Source of the DNA: Chloroflexota bacterium
GTDB taxonomy: Bacteria > Chloroflexota > UBA5177 > JANWHV01
DNA: 15,257 bases
Direction: 5' to 3'
Assembly: GCA_025924845.1 (NCBI GenBank)
Contig: JAICHN010000073.1
Location: forward strand, 1 to 15,257
Part shown: positions 1 through 5,938 of the stretch, piece by piece
Layout: each line of letters begins with the position of its first letter
How positions within the stretch are numbered: the stretch's first letter is position 1
Made by a program: the position numbers and the translations under genes
The notes under the pieces: generated by a model
Told to the model about the DNA's origin: nothing
The model's database searches: none
Seen by the model: only the letters and a program-made list of their open reading frames with translations

Positions 1-988
1 GACGCGCCGCCGTGGCGGCCAGGCGCGCCGCGCCTTTGTGCGTGTAGATCTGCGTGGTGGCCAGGCTGGCATGACCGAGGATTTCCTGCACGTCCCGAAT
101 GTCGGCCCCCGCTTCATTGAGCAACTCGGTGGCCACGAAATGGCGGAAGGTATGCGGAGTCGCCCGCAATCCCTCGGCCCGGGCCAGGGTTCGTACTACG
201 GTCTGAATCTGCCGCGGCGACAGGCGGAGCGCCTGCCCGTCGTCCTTGCTTGCCCGAAGCTTCACGTATTGGGCGGCGTGCGCGTTGTCATGATGCAAAA
301 AGAGGGGGCTGAACGAGTCATCGCCTCGCAAGTCCAGGTAGTGATTGATCGTGGTCAGTGCCTCGGGCGAGAAGAAGACCAATCGTTGCCGTCCGCCTTT
401 CCCGGTAATCAGCGCCTGTCCATGCTCCCAGTCTATGTCCTGCCGAGAGAGTCCCGCCACCTCCGATACGCGCATACCGCTGGCGAACAGGGTATGCACG
501 ATCGCCCGATTGCGCGCCGTCACCAACCGGGCCCGCGTACCTTCGGCGGCGGCAGGTGCCCGATCCGCCGCGCGAACCAGGGCGGGCAGGCGGCCATCGG
601 GAGCGGGACGGCGCCGGGTGCCTTTCACGGTTAGTTCCGCGAACTGAGCGCGAAGCGCCTCCACCGTGCCGGGGTAGTCGCCCTGCAAGATGAGGTAGCG
701 GAAAAAGGCCGTGATCGCCGTCAGGTACGCGGCGCGCGTGGCGGGCTTCCGCCCTGCCCGCGTGGCCCAGAGCAGGAATCCCGTCACATCGGCGGTGCGA
801 ACCGCCGTGATTGGATAGGTGGAGGGATCATGGCCGCGCTCGCCCAGCCAGGTGAAGAGACAACCGATCGAGGCGGCATAGGTCCTTACCGTGGCCGGGG
901 CGCGGCCACGCAGCGTGAGGTGGTCTAGATAGCGTCCCAGCGCTTCATCGCAGGCGAGGACGCTCGTCCTATCGGCGGTAGAGTGCAT
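1..988 (-). CDS. Tyrosine recombinase (XerC/XerD-type integrase), C-terminus beyond left edge
   Basis: Site-specific DNA recombinase of the tyrosine family, acting on DNA in the cytoplasm. The first 329 residues are present; the frame is open to base 1, so only a short C-terminal tail is missing. An N-terminal SAM-like core-binding domain covers about residues 10-115. The catalytic domain shows the full set: Arg173 in SGMRVSEVAGL, Lys197 in TGKGGRQR, His279-x-x-Arg282 in TPHTFRHF, His306 in LGHASL and nucleophile Tyr315 in TTQIYTH. The start is fixed at ATG 988-986 because an in-frame TAG lies four codons upstream (1000-998). No convincing SD precedes it; instead an 8-bp inverted repeat straddles the start codon. 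It follows birA and a small membrane gene on the same strand. It could be the housekeeping Xer protein or a mobile-element integrase; the neighbourhood looks chromosomal, so I favour the former without proof. Confidence 0.93.
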   Translation of the reverse strand, partial: MHSTADRTSVLACDEALGRYLDHLTLRGRAPATVRTYAASIGCLFTWLGERGHDPSTYPITAVRTADVTGFLLWATRAGRKPATRAAYLTAITAFFRYLILQGDYPGTVEALRAQFAELTVKGTRRRPAPDGRLPALVRAADRAPAAAEGTRARLVTARNRAIVHTLFASGMRVSEVAGLSRQDIDWEHGQALITGKGGRQRLVFFSPEALTTINHYLDLRGDDSFSPLFLHHDNAHAAQYVKLRASKDDGQALRLSPRQIQTVVRTLARAEGLRATPHTFRHFVATELLNEAGADIRDVQEILGHASLATTQIYTHKGAARLAATAAR

Positions 989-1000
989 GAGCGCACTCTA
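979..1000. repeat. Inverted repeat straddling the recombinase start codon
   Basis: TAGAGTGC (979-986) and GCACTCTA (993-1000) are perfect 8-bp arms around a 6-nt spacer. In the minus-strand mRNA the AUG starts in the last two loop bases and ends in the first base of the 3' arm. It could be a dyad operator or an RNA hairpin that limits initiation. The symmetry is seen directly; the function is inferred. Confidence 0.5.
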
Positions 1001-1073
1001 TCATGGGCAGGCTCTCTCTGGACAGCGGCTATCCACGTCCGATCGCCGCCAATCTCCGCCGCGCCTTACCAAG

Positions 1074-1430
1074 TTAGCGCTGTCGGGTCACGTTGTAGGA
1101 ATCCATGGCGCGGATCCGAGCATCCTTGCGGGCGGCGCGCGCCCGGCTCATGCGCCTCATCTTCATGCTGACAAGGCCGCCGAAGAAGACAATGGCCAGG
1201 ATGATTACAACTGTCCCACAGACAATCAGCCCTCGGGTCGTCGGATCGGTGGGCAGGAAGGTCAGCCAGTCGTTAATTTGCTGAACGGCGCTGCCATCTC
1301 GGTCGGGCATGGGGTGTCCATAGGCTGCCAGATAGATTCCTTGAGGAACGGGCGAGAGGAAGCTGAGCACGCCGGTCATGGCGAGCACCAGGACGGCAAC
1401 CACCACGCCCAAGATGATCCGAATAACCAT
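1074..1430 (-). CDS. Small two-helix membrane protein, unknown function
   Basis: A 118-residue protein I do not recognise. Residues 4-24 form a hydrophobic segment (MVIRIILGVVVAVLVLAMTG), residues 25-66 are a polar, Pro/Asp-containing loop, and residues 67-88 form a second hydrophobic segment. A strongly basic tail follows (MKMRRMSRARAARK, 89-102), so by the positive-inside rule the C-terminus is probably cytoplasmic and the loop outside. A purine-rich SD (GGGGGGA) sits 5 nt before the ATG. It starts 47 nt after birA and ends 85 nt before the recombinase, all on one strand, so co-transcription with birA is likely. No catalytic motif is visible and I assign no function. Confidence 0.75.
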   Translation of the reverse strand: MVIRIILGVVVAVLVLAMTGVLSFLSPVPQGIYLAAYGHPMPDRDGSAVQQINDWLTFLPTDPTTRGLIVCGTVVIILAIVFFGGLVSMKMRRMSRARAARKDARIRAMDSYNVTRQR

Positions 1431-1477
1431 AGGATTCCCCCCTTCGGCCCCATAGTACGCAATTTGCGTCGTTCGCG

Positions 1478-2329
1478 CTAGAACCCTTCCGGGTTATCCG
1501 TTTGCCGGCCGGCGAGCCGCGCCACACCCGGATTGTTTTCCCGGCGGGCCGGCACCCCCGCCGCCGATCCTGCCGGCGTCACGTCACCCGCCTGGACGAT
1601 CGTGGTTTCGCCGTTGGCCAGACGGAGCCGCAGCCCGCCGGTATCGCTCACGCCGAGGGCCAATCCCTGGAGCGGGCCGGCAGGGGCCCGGGCAATTACC
1701 TCACGGCCGATTGTATCAAGCCTGGACGCCCACCGATCACGCACCCGAGCCGGATCACGTACGGCTTGCGATCGCCAATCTTCCAGGCAGGTCAGGAGAT
1801 CGGTCAGCAGATCCTCGCGCCGAAGCGGTCGAGCGGTATGAGCAGCCAGGTACGTAGCCTGAGGAAGCGAAGGATCGGAGCTATAGACGTTGATCCCGAT
1901 GCCGGCCAGGAGCCATGCCTCGTCATTCACGGATCGCGTCTCAATCAGAATGCCGGCACACTTCCGGCCCGCGATGAGCGCGTCATTGGGCCATTTGAGG
2001 GTGGCGGGGAGTTCGTACCCTTCGAGGGTTTCCACCAGGGCGAGGCCGACGAGCATGGGCGCTATCCACAAGGGCGCGACGGGGCCAAGCACTACCGTGC
2101 AGGCCAGGCCGCTGTTGGGAGCGGCCAGCCAACGCCGACCGAGGCGTCCGCGGCCCGCTGTTTGGTGGTCGGCGACGATGACGGCGCCAACCGGCGCCTC
2201 GGTCGGCGCTAGGGTCGCCGCCAGAGTATTGGTCGATTCGATGGAGGCGCGATAGATCAGCGGATCGCCCAGGCCGCCTGCCCGCCGTCGGGCTACTTCC
2301 TGCCAGTCGAGAGGAGGGAATGCGGGCAT
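1478..2329 (-). CDS. birA: Biotin--[acetyl-CoA-carboxylase] ligase
   Basis: Makes biotinyl-AMP from biotin and ATP and transfers biotin to the acceptor lysine of carboxyl-carrier proteins, in the cytoplasm. The 283-residue protein carries the family motifs in order: STN (32-34), the adenylate-binding loop GRGRLGRRW (59-67), KWPND (112-116), GRKCAGILIE (121-130) and GIGINV (143-148). A C-terminal SH3-like domain (about 205-250) ends at QAGDV, followed by a roughly 30-residue tail unrelated to the fold. There is no N-terminal winged helix, so this is a monofunctional ligase that cannot repress its own genes by binding DNA as E. coli BirA does. The ATG has a GGGGAAGG SD about 5 nt upstream. It lies directly behind an intrinsic terminator and a short-ORF leader on the same strand, so its expression may depend on readthrough. 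Confidence 0.93.
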   Translation of the reverse strand: MPAFPPLDWQEVARRRAGGLGDPLIYRASIESTNTLAATLAPTEAPVGAVIVADHQTAGRGRLGRRWLAAPNSGLACTVVLGPVAPLWIAPMLVGLALVETLEGYELPATLKWPNDALIAGRKCAGILIETRSVNDEAWLLAGIGINVYSSDPSLPQATYLAAHTARPLRREDLLTDLLTCLEDWRSQAVRDPARVRDRWASRLDTIGREVIARAPAGPLQGLALGVSDTGGLRLRLANGETTIVQAGDVTPAGSAAGVPARRENNPGVARLAGRQTDNPEGF

Positions 2330-2350
2330 CGGGCCTTCCCCTTTACGAGG

Positions 2351-2388
2351 AAAAAATACGAGGGCGGGGAGCTATGCTCCCCGCCCTC
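2351..2388 (-). terminator. Intrinsic terminator/attenuator in the birA leader
   Basis: A perfect 13-bp GC-rich stem (2376-2388 with 2360-2372), loop TAT, is followed on the minus strand by GTATTTTTTCC. That is a classic rho-independent terminator for minus-strand transcription. It lies 22 nt upstream of the birA ATG and about 40 nt after the short ORF's stop. No T-tract follows on the plus strand. Position suggests attenuation of birA, or simply the end of a roughly 190-nt transcript. Confidence 0.85.
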
Positions 2389-2424
2389 TAGTCGCTCTCG
2401 GGATCTGCCGTTACCCAGCAGGTC

Positions 2425-2526
2425 GCCTGATTAGGAGGTAATCACCTCACACAACATGCTACGAACTGGGAGCACCGAAAACCCGATGCAACTATGACTA
2501 CCCATTCGCATCACCTCCTTTCAGGC
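2425..2526 (-). promoter_or_regulatory. Long-range RNA stem enclosing the leader ORF and masking its SD
   Basis: In the minus-strand RNA, GCCUGAAAGGAGGUGAU (2526-2510, containing the SD) can pair with AUUACCUCCUAAUCAGGC (2442-2425, containing the ORF's stop codon). This gives 6 bp, a 1x2 internal loop and 10 bp, including one G-U pair. The 3' arm also has a local alternative, GAGGU-GAUU-ACCUC. A ribosome at the stop codon would open the long stem. The pairing is visible in sequence; the switch is inferred. Confidence 0.5.
2431..2505 (-). CDS. 24-codon leader ORF upstream of birA
   Basis: Reads MGSHSCIGFSVLPVRSMLCEVITS then TAA. It is too short for ordinary gene calling, but its SD is AAAGGAGGTGA (2521-2511), an 11-base match to the 16S 3' end, placed 8 nt before the ATG. 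An in-frame ATG two codons earlier (2511) is too close to the SD. It sits between a consensus-like promoter (2545-2573) and an intrinsic terminator (2351-2388), all on one strand. The peptide has five Ser and two Cys and no run of a single amino acid, so the classical amino-acid-starvation attenuator is not obvious. It could be a regulatory leader peptide, a stalling peptide, or a small independent peptide gene. I recognise no family. Confidence 0.6.
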   Translation of the reverse strand: MGSHSCIGFSVLPVRSMLCEVITS

Positions 2527-2544
2527 AATATAGACTATGACCAT

Positions 2545-2573
2545 AGCATACGCATCTCCTCAGGCCCTGTCAA
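2545..2573 (-). promoter_or_regulatory. Sigma70-type promoter for the birA leader transcript
   Basis: On the minus strand, TTGACA (2573-2568) is a perfect -35. After a 17-nt spacer comes TATGCT (2550-2545) as the -10. A start near 2538 would put about 17 nt before the leader ORF's SD. Confidence 0.72.
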
Positions 2574-2655
2574 GGGCGATATGTGTACTATATGGCACCC
2601 TCACGCGCGTTGTGTGGTCAATGCCGACGCGCTCTCGCGTTGTGGACACGTCCCC

Positions 2656-2664
2656 TGGTATATT
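2656..2664 (+). promoter_or_regulatory. Candidate extended -10 promoter for the marR-type gene
   Basis: TGGTATATT matches the TGnTATAAT extended -10 form, about 100 nt upstream of the MarR-type start, in an AT-rich stretch (2655-2710). No good -35 sits at 17 nt. An alternative pairing is TTGTGG (2640-2645) with TATGAT (2664-2669) at 18 nt. The region is divergent from the birA-leader promoter. Confidence 0.35.
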
Positions 2665-2761
2665 ATGATGATGTGGCGCAATATTTTTATTTCGGTTATA
2701 TATACAGATTAACTGGGCCGTTGGTGTTGATGACCATTGTTAGGCGTGTGGGAGGCGTTCT

Positions 2762-3208
2762 ATGGAATCGACGCGGAACCTGGCCAGTGAGGAGACTCTA
2801 GCTGCCTATCGCGAGTATTGGACCGCGATGCTTCAGTTCGCGGAGCCCTTCTGGTTCCAACTGGAATTGACGATCTCCCAACTCAAGGGTCTGATCTTGC
2901 TTGAAGTGCGTAAGGAGATCACGGTAGGTGGAATCGCCGATGCCCTGGGCGTTGGGCGGCCGTCCGCCAGCATTCTGGTGGAGCAGTTGGTACAACTTCA
3001 GTTGGCCACACGGGCCGAGGATCCGGCGGATCGGCGCCGCTCCATCGTATGTCTGACGGACGGGGGGCGCGACCTGGCCGCGCGCCTGCACCGGGGCGAG
3101 GAGCAAGCGATGTCGGCCATATTTGAGCGCCTCCAACCAGAGGAACTGAACGCCTTGACCGTGGGCCTGAACGCGCTCACGGCGGCGATGCTTGAGGTAC
3201 GTACTTAG
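2762..3208 (+). CDS. MarR-family winged-helix transcriptional regulator
   Basis: A dimeric DNA-binding regulator, usually a repressor relieved by a small ligand. The 148 residues fit the family length. A dimerisation helix occupies about 10-35. The winged helix-turn-helix follows: TVGGIADALGVGRPSASILVEQL (about 54-76) with the recognition helix at 65-78, then the wing with the family signature DPADRRRSIVCLT (87-99) and C-terminal dimerisation helices (101-145). GGAGG lies 6 nt before the ATG. It is transcribed divergently from the birA leader and precedes moxR by 109 nt on the same strand. It may control itself, the leader promoter or the moxR unit; its operator and ligand cannot be read from sequence. 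No Cys-based redox sensor is seen: the one Cys (97) sits in the strand after the wing. Confidence 0.9.
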   Translation: MESTRNLASEETLAAYREYWTAMLQFAEPFWFQLELTISQLKGLILLEVRKEITVGGIADALGVGRPSASILVEQLVQLQLATRAEDPADRRRSIVCLTDGGRDLAARLHRGEEQAMSAIFERLQPEELNALTVGLNALTAAMLEVRT

Positions 3209-3239
3209 CACGGTTCGTTAAGGCTATGCGGCCCCGCTC

Positions 3240-3267
3240 TCTTGATTTTGGCCCACCGAGTTCAAGA
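3240..3267. repeat. Inverted repeat in the marR-moxR gap
   Basis: TCTTGA (3240-3245) and TCAAGA (3262-3267) are 6-bp arms separated by 16 nt. An outer CTCT/AGAG pairing is possible with a short bulge. There is no T-tract, so it is not a convincing terminator. It could be an operator for moxR, whose SD (GGAAGG) is at about 3303. I see no strong promoter in this gap. Confidence 0.25.
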
Positions 3268-3317
3268 TTAAGAGGGCGATTCTATCTTATTTGTAGATCC
3301 CAGGAAGGATCGTTTTC

Positions 3318-4349
3318 ATGACCACGCCGGCAACCACCCCCGCTACCTTCGACGACCAGGCCGTGCCGCCGATGGAGCCCGAGGAGTTCCAGCGTGTGGC
3401 CGAGGATGTGCGCGCTCAGGTCCGCTCCGTGATCGTGGGGCAGGATGAAGCCATTGAGGGTACGCTGACCAGCCTCATTGCCGGCGGGCACGCCCTCCTT
3501 GAAGGAGTGCCGGGCTTAGGCAAGACCAGCCTCGTGCGCGCCTTCGGCCGCGCGCTCGACCTGCAGCATGGCCGCATCCAGTTCACCCCCGATTTGATGC
3601 CGGCCGACATTACCGGCACCACGGTGCTGGCTGAGGATCCGAGTGGACGGCGGACCCTGACCTTCCAACCGGGGCCGGTCTTCGGTAACTTGATCCTGGC
3701 CGATGAGATCAATCGCGCTACGCCCAAGACGCAGAGCGCGCTCCTCGAAGCCATGCAGGAGGGAACCGTTACCCTGGGCAACGTGCAGCGGCGGCTTCCC
3801 CAACCGTTTTGCGTGTTAGCCACCCAGAATCCAATTGAGCTTCAGGGTACCTACCCCCTGCCCGAAGCACAACTGGATCGCTTTTTCCTCAAATTGTTCT
3901 TCTCCATGCCCTCGCGCGAGGATCTCGATGACATTGTGCTCCGCACATCCGACATGAGCGACCTTCCGGTGCGTCAGGTGGCCGACGCCTCAATGCTGAT
4001 GCGCATGCACCGCCTCGCTTCGCAAGTGCCCATGGCTCGGCATGTGGTTGACTATGCATCGAGAATTGTGCTCGCCTTGCAGCCCTCGGCGCCGGATGCG
4101 AATGACCTGGTGCGGCGCCACGTGCGGCTCGGGCCAAGCCCACGCGGCGCGCAGGCCCTATGCCTGGCCGGTCGGGTAGGCGCCTTGCTCGCCGGTAGAT
4201 ACAATCTTGCCTTCGCGGATGTGCGGGCTATTGCCAAGCCGGCCTTGCGCCATCGCATGGTCCTGACCTTCGACGCGCAGCGGCAGGGCATTTCCCCCGA
4301 TACGATCATCGATCAAGTGATCTCGGGCGTTCCCGAGGACCCCCGGTGA
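3318..4349 (+). CDS. MoxR-family AAA+ ATPase
   Basis: Cytoplasmic AAA+ ATPase of the MoxR family, generally regarded as a chaperone-like machine working with VWA-domain partners, often during maturation of membrane or periplasmic complexes. The 343 residues match the family length. Walker A is GVPGLGKTS (63-71), Walker B LILADE (125-130), sensor 1 the Asn in ATQNP (168-172), the arginine finger Arg188 in LPEAQLDRF, and sensor 2 Arg276 in GPSPRGAQA. All ATPase residues are intact, so it should be active. An SD-like GGAAGG precedes the ATG by about 9 nt. The stop overlaps the GTG start of the DUF58 gene by four bases, indicating translational coupling. The specific substrate is unknown. Confidence 0.95.
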   Translation: MTTPATTPATFDDQAVPPMEPEEFQRVAEDVRAQVRSVIVGQDEAIEGTLTSLIAGGHALLEGVPGLGKTSLVRAFGRALDLQHGRIQFTPDLMPADITGTTVLAEDPSGRRTLTFQPGPVFGNLILADEINRATPKTQSALLEAMQEGTVTLGNVQRRLPQPFCVLATQNPIELQGTYPLPEAQLDRFFLKLFFSMPSREDLDDIVLRTSDMSDLPVRQVADASMLMRMHRLASQVPMARHVVDYASRIVLALQPSAPDANDLVRRHVRLGPSPRGAQALCLAGRVGALLAGRYNLAFADVRAIAKPALRHRMVLTFDAQRQGISPDTIIDQVISGVPEDPR

Positions 4350-5320
4350 CCACCTTCCCCTGGCGTTCCATCACGGATCGCGTTCGTGCCGCCGGCCGCG
4401 CCGTGCGTAATCCTGCCGCGAGCAGGAACGATGGAGCGGAACCAATCCTGGACGAGGCCACTCTGCGCCAGGTGATGAGAATCCGCCTGGAGACCGGCCG
4501 CTCATTCACCGAGTGGCTGGCGGGCGAGCACGTGGGACGACGCAAGATGCACGCCCTCGAGTTCGAGGACTATCGAGGCTATGTGCCGGGCGATGACTTC
4601 CGGCTGATCGATTGGAATTCATACGCCAGGCTTGGCGACCTGTTCGTCAAGACGTCGCTGACCGACGAGACCGTTTCGGTTTTTCTGCTCGTCGATTGCA
4701 GCAAATCAATGGACTGGGGAACGCCCAACAAGCTCCGCTATGCCAAGCGGCTTGCCGCCGCTCTGGGCGCTCTCGCCCTCATGCATGGTGATCGGGTCCA
4801 GGTAGTTGGGCTCGGCGATGGGCAGGCGCCGACCGGGGCGCCCCTCCATGGGCCAGGCGGCCTCGCGGCGCTGAGCGCCGGTCTTGAGGCGCTCCCGGTC
4901 TTTGCGGGCACCGATCTGCATGGTAGTATCGCGGCCTTCCAGCAGGTGGCCGAACCGCATGGTGTGGTCGTGCTGCTTAGCGACCTTTTAGTGTCTCTCG
5001 ATCAGATAGAAACCCTGGATTTCCTGGAGCTCGAAGGCCGTACTCTGGTCGTCATTCACATTGTCGATCCGCGCGAGGCGGAGCCGACCCTGCAAGGCGC
5101 CGTCGAACTACGCGATCGCGAAACCGGCGCGGTGGCGCACTTGTCCATTTCAGCCGCGGTGCGCGAGCAGTACATCAGGCAGTTCGAGGAGAGAACCAGG
5201 GCGATTCAGGAGCGCCTGGCCGGGGGTGACGCGCGCTATGTATTCGCCTCGACCGCTATCCCACCGATCGAATTGGTGGCGAACGGCTTGCGCCGAGAGG
5301 GCTTGGTCAGCCAGGCATAA
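4346..5320 (+). CDS. DUF58-domain protein with VWA-like fold
   Basis: A 324-residue soluble partner of MoxR. The DUF58 signature lies at about 72-92 (FEDYRGYVPGDDFRLIDW). The VWA-like domain carries a complete MIDAS set by motif: DCSKS (117-121), Thr189 in AGTDL and Asp213 in LLSDLL, so a divalent metal is probably bound. No membrane segment is present, unlike the longer DUF58 forms that have N-terminal helices, so it should act in the cytoplasm beside MoxR. The start is GTG at 4346 inside GTGA, overlapping the moxR stop. A perfect hairpin 10 nt after its stop probably ends the transcript. By established pattern MoxR and DUF58 proteins work as a pair; the client is unknown. Confidence 0.92.
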   Translation: MTTFPWRSITDRVRAAGRAVRNPAASRNDGAEPILDEATLRQVMRIRLETGRSFTEWLAGEHVGRRKMHALEFEDYRGYVPGDDFRLIDWNSYARLGDLFVKTSLTDETVSVFLLVDCSKSMDWGTPNKLRYAKRLAAALGALALMHGDRVQVVGLGDGQAPTGAPLHGPGGLAALSAGLEALPVFAGTDLHGSIAAFQQVAEPHGVVVLLSDLLVSLDQIETLDFLELEGRTLVVIHIVDPREAEPTLQGAVELRDRETGAVAHLSISAAVREQYIRQFEERTRAIQERLAGGDARYVFASTAIPPIELVANGLRREGLVSQA

Positions 5321-5329
5321 ACCGTGAGG

Positions 5330-5370
5330 GTGCGGAACGAAGAGAGAGGCGCTCTCTCTTCGTTCCGCAC
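5330..5370. terminator. 19-bp perfect hairpin between convergent genes
   Basis: GTGCGGAACGAAGAGAGAG (5330-5348) pairs perfectly with 5352-5370 across loop GCG. It lies between the stops of the DUF58 gene (plus) and the small exported protein (minus), separated by 9 and 8 nt. Neither side has a T-tract, so it may be a bidirectional terminator or an RNA 3'-end stabiliser. Confidence 0.65.
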
Positions 5371-5378
5371 GGCTCGGA

Positions 5379-5903
5379 TCAGGGGTGCGGATTGCTTGAA
5401 ATCCGGTGGAAACGCAAGAAGATAGGTCTGCCTTGAGTGGGGACGAACTCCGCCTCCATCGTGGCGCCCTTCCGCGTTACCAGGTGGAATTTGCCGATTA
5501 CCGGCCCGGTATAGATCCCGGAGTTGACGGAAGCCGACAGAGTCGATCCAACCTTCTCAAAGTGGGTGACGTAGAGCACGGCGGTGTCGCTCTTCGTGTA
5601 CAGGGAGAGAATGCCGCTCAACTGTAGCCCTTTAAGGCCATGCACGATGCGCCCGAAGATCGTGAGCTCTCCCGACTTGGCGAAGGTAGCGTCAGTCGAA
5701 TTGACCAGCTTGTACCGGCCCTGGTAGCTCTTCAACCCGCCCGGCCAGCCGGAGATCACCTTGGCGGTAGGCGCCACGGTTGCCGCCCGCGCTCCGATCA
5801 TTCCTGGCGGAGCCACACTGATCAGCGTTGTGGCGACGATCACCGCGGCAACGAGGATACGCAGTCGCGCTCCGTGCATCCAGGGGATTTTTCTGCTCAT
5901 CAT
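5379..5903 (-). CDS. Small exported protein of unknown function
   Basis: The 174-residue protein has a basic N-terminus (MMSRKIPWMHGARLR), a hydrophobic core (ILVAAVIVATTLISVA) and a signal-peptidase-like ending near ARAA at about residue 40. The mature part of about 130 residues is rich in alternating polar/hydrophobic residues (KSYQGRYKLV, GELTIFGRI, GILSLYT, AVLYVTHF), suggesting a beta-sandwich or barrel. It has no Cys. I chose ATG 5903 because GAAGGG lies about 6 nt upstream (a second ATG follows immediately) and a signal peptide begins there; the frame remains open upstream but would overlap the quinoprotein gene with a non-exported sequence. It begins 35 nt after the propeller gene, so the two are probably one operon. 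GRYKLVNS resembles GQYILKSV in the partial exported protein at the right edge. Confidence 0.75.
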   Translation of the reverse strand: MMSRKIPWMHGARLRILVAAVIVATTLISVAPPGMIGARAATVAPTAKVISGWPGGLKSYQGRYKLVNSTDATFAKSGELTIFGRIVHGLKGLQLSGILSLYTKSDTAVLYVTHFEKVGSTLSASVNSGIYTGPVIGKFHLVTRKGATMEAEFVPTQGRPIFLRFHRISSNPHP

Positions 5904-5938
5904 ATAGTTCCCTTCTAAAGATGCCGATGCCCCGAAAC

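Noticed and set aside
38..647. Plus-strand open frames opposite the recombinase
   Set aside because: Antisense shadows of a recombinase with all catalytic residues; typical of high-GC DNA.
2510..2521. ATCACCTCCTTT on the plus strand, identical to a 16S rRNA 3' end
   Set aside because: No 16S sequence lies upstream; it is the complement of the strong SD of the minus-strand micro-ORF.
2425..2526. Possible 102-bp MITE with terminal inverted repeats
   Set aside because: No target-site duplication seen, and the promoter, SD, ORF and G-U pairing explain the arms better; a genome copy search would settle it.
2494..2801. Plus-strand open frames in the birA-marR gap
   Set aside because: No SD, unusual composition, and they overlap the divergent promoters and the marR start.
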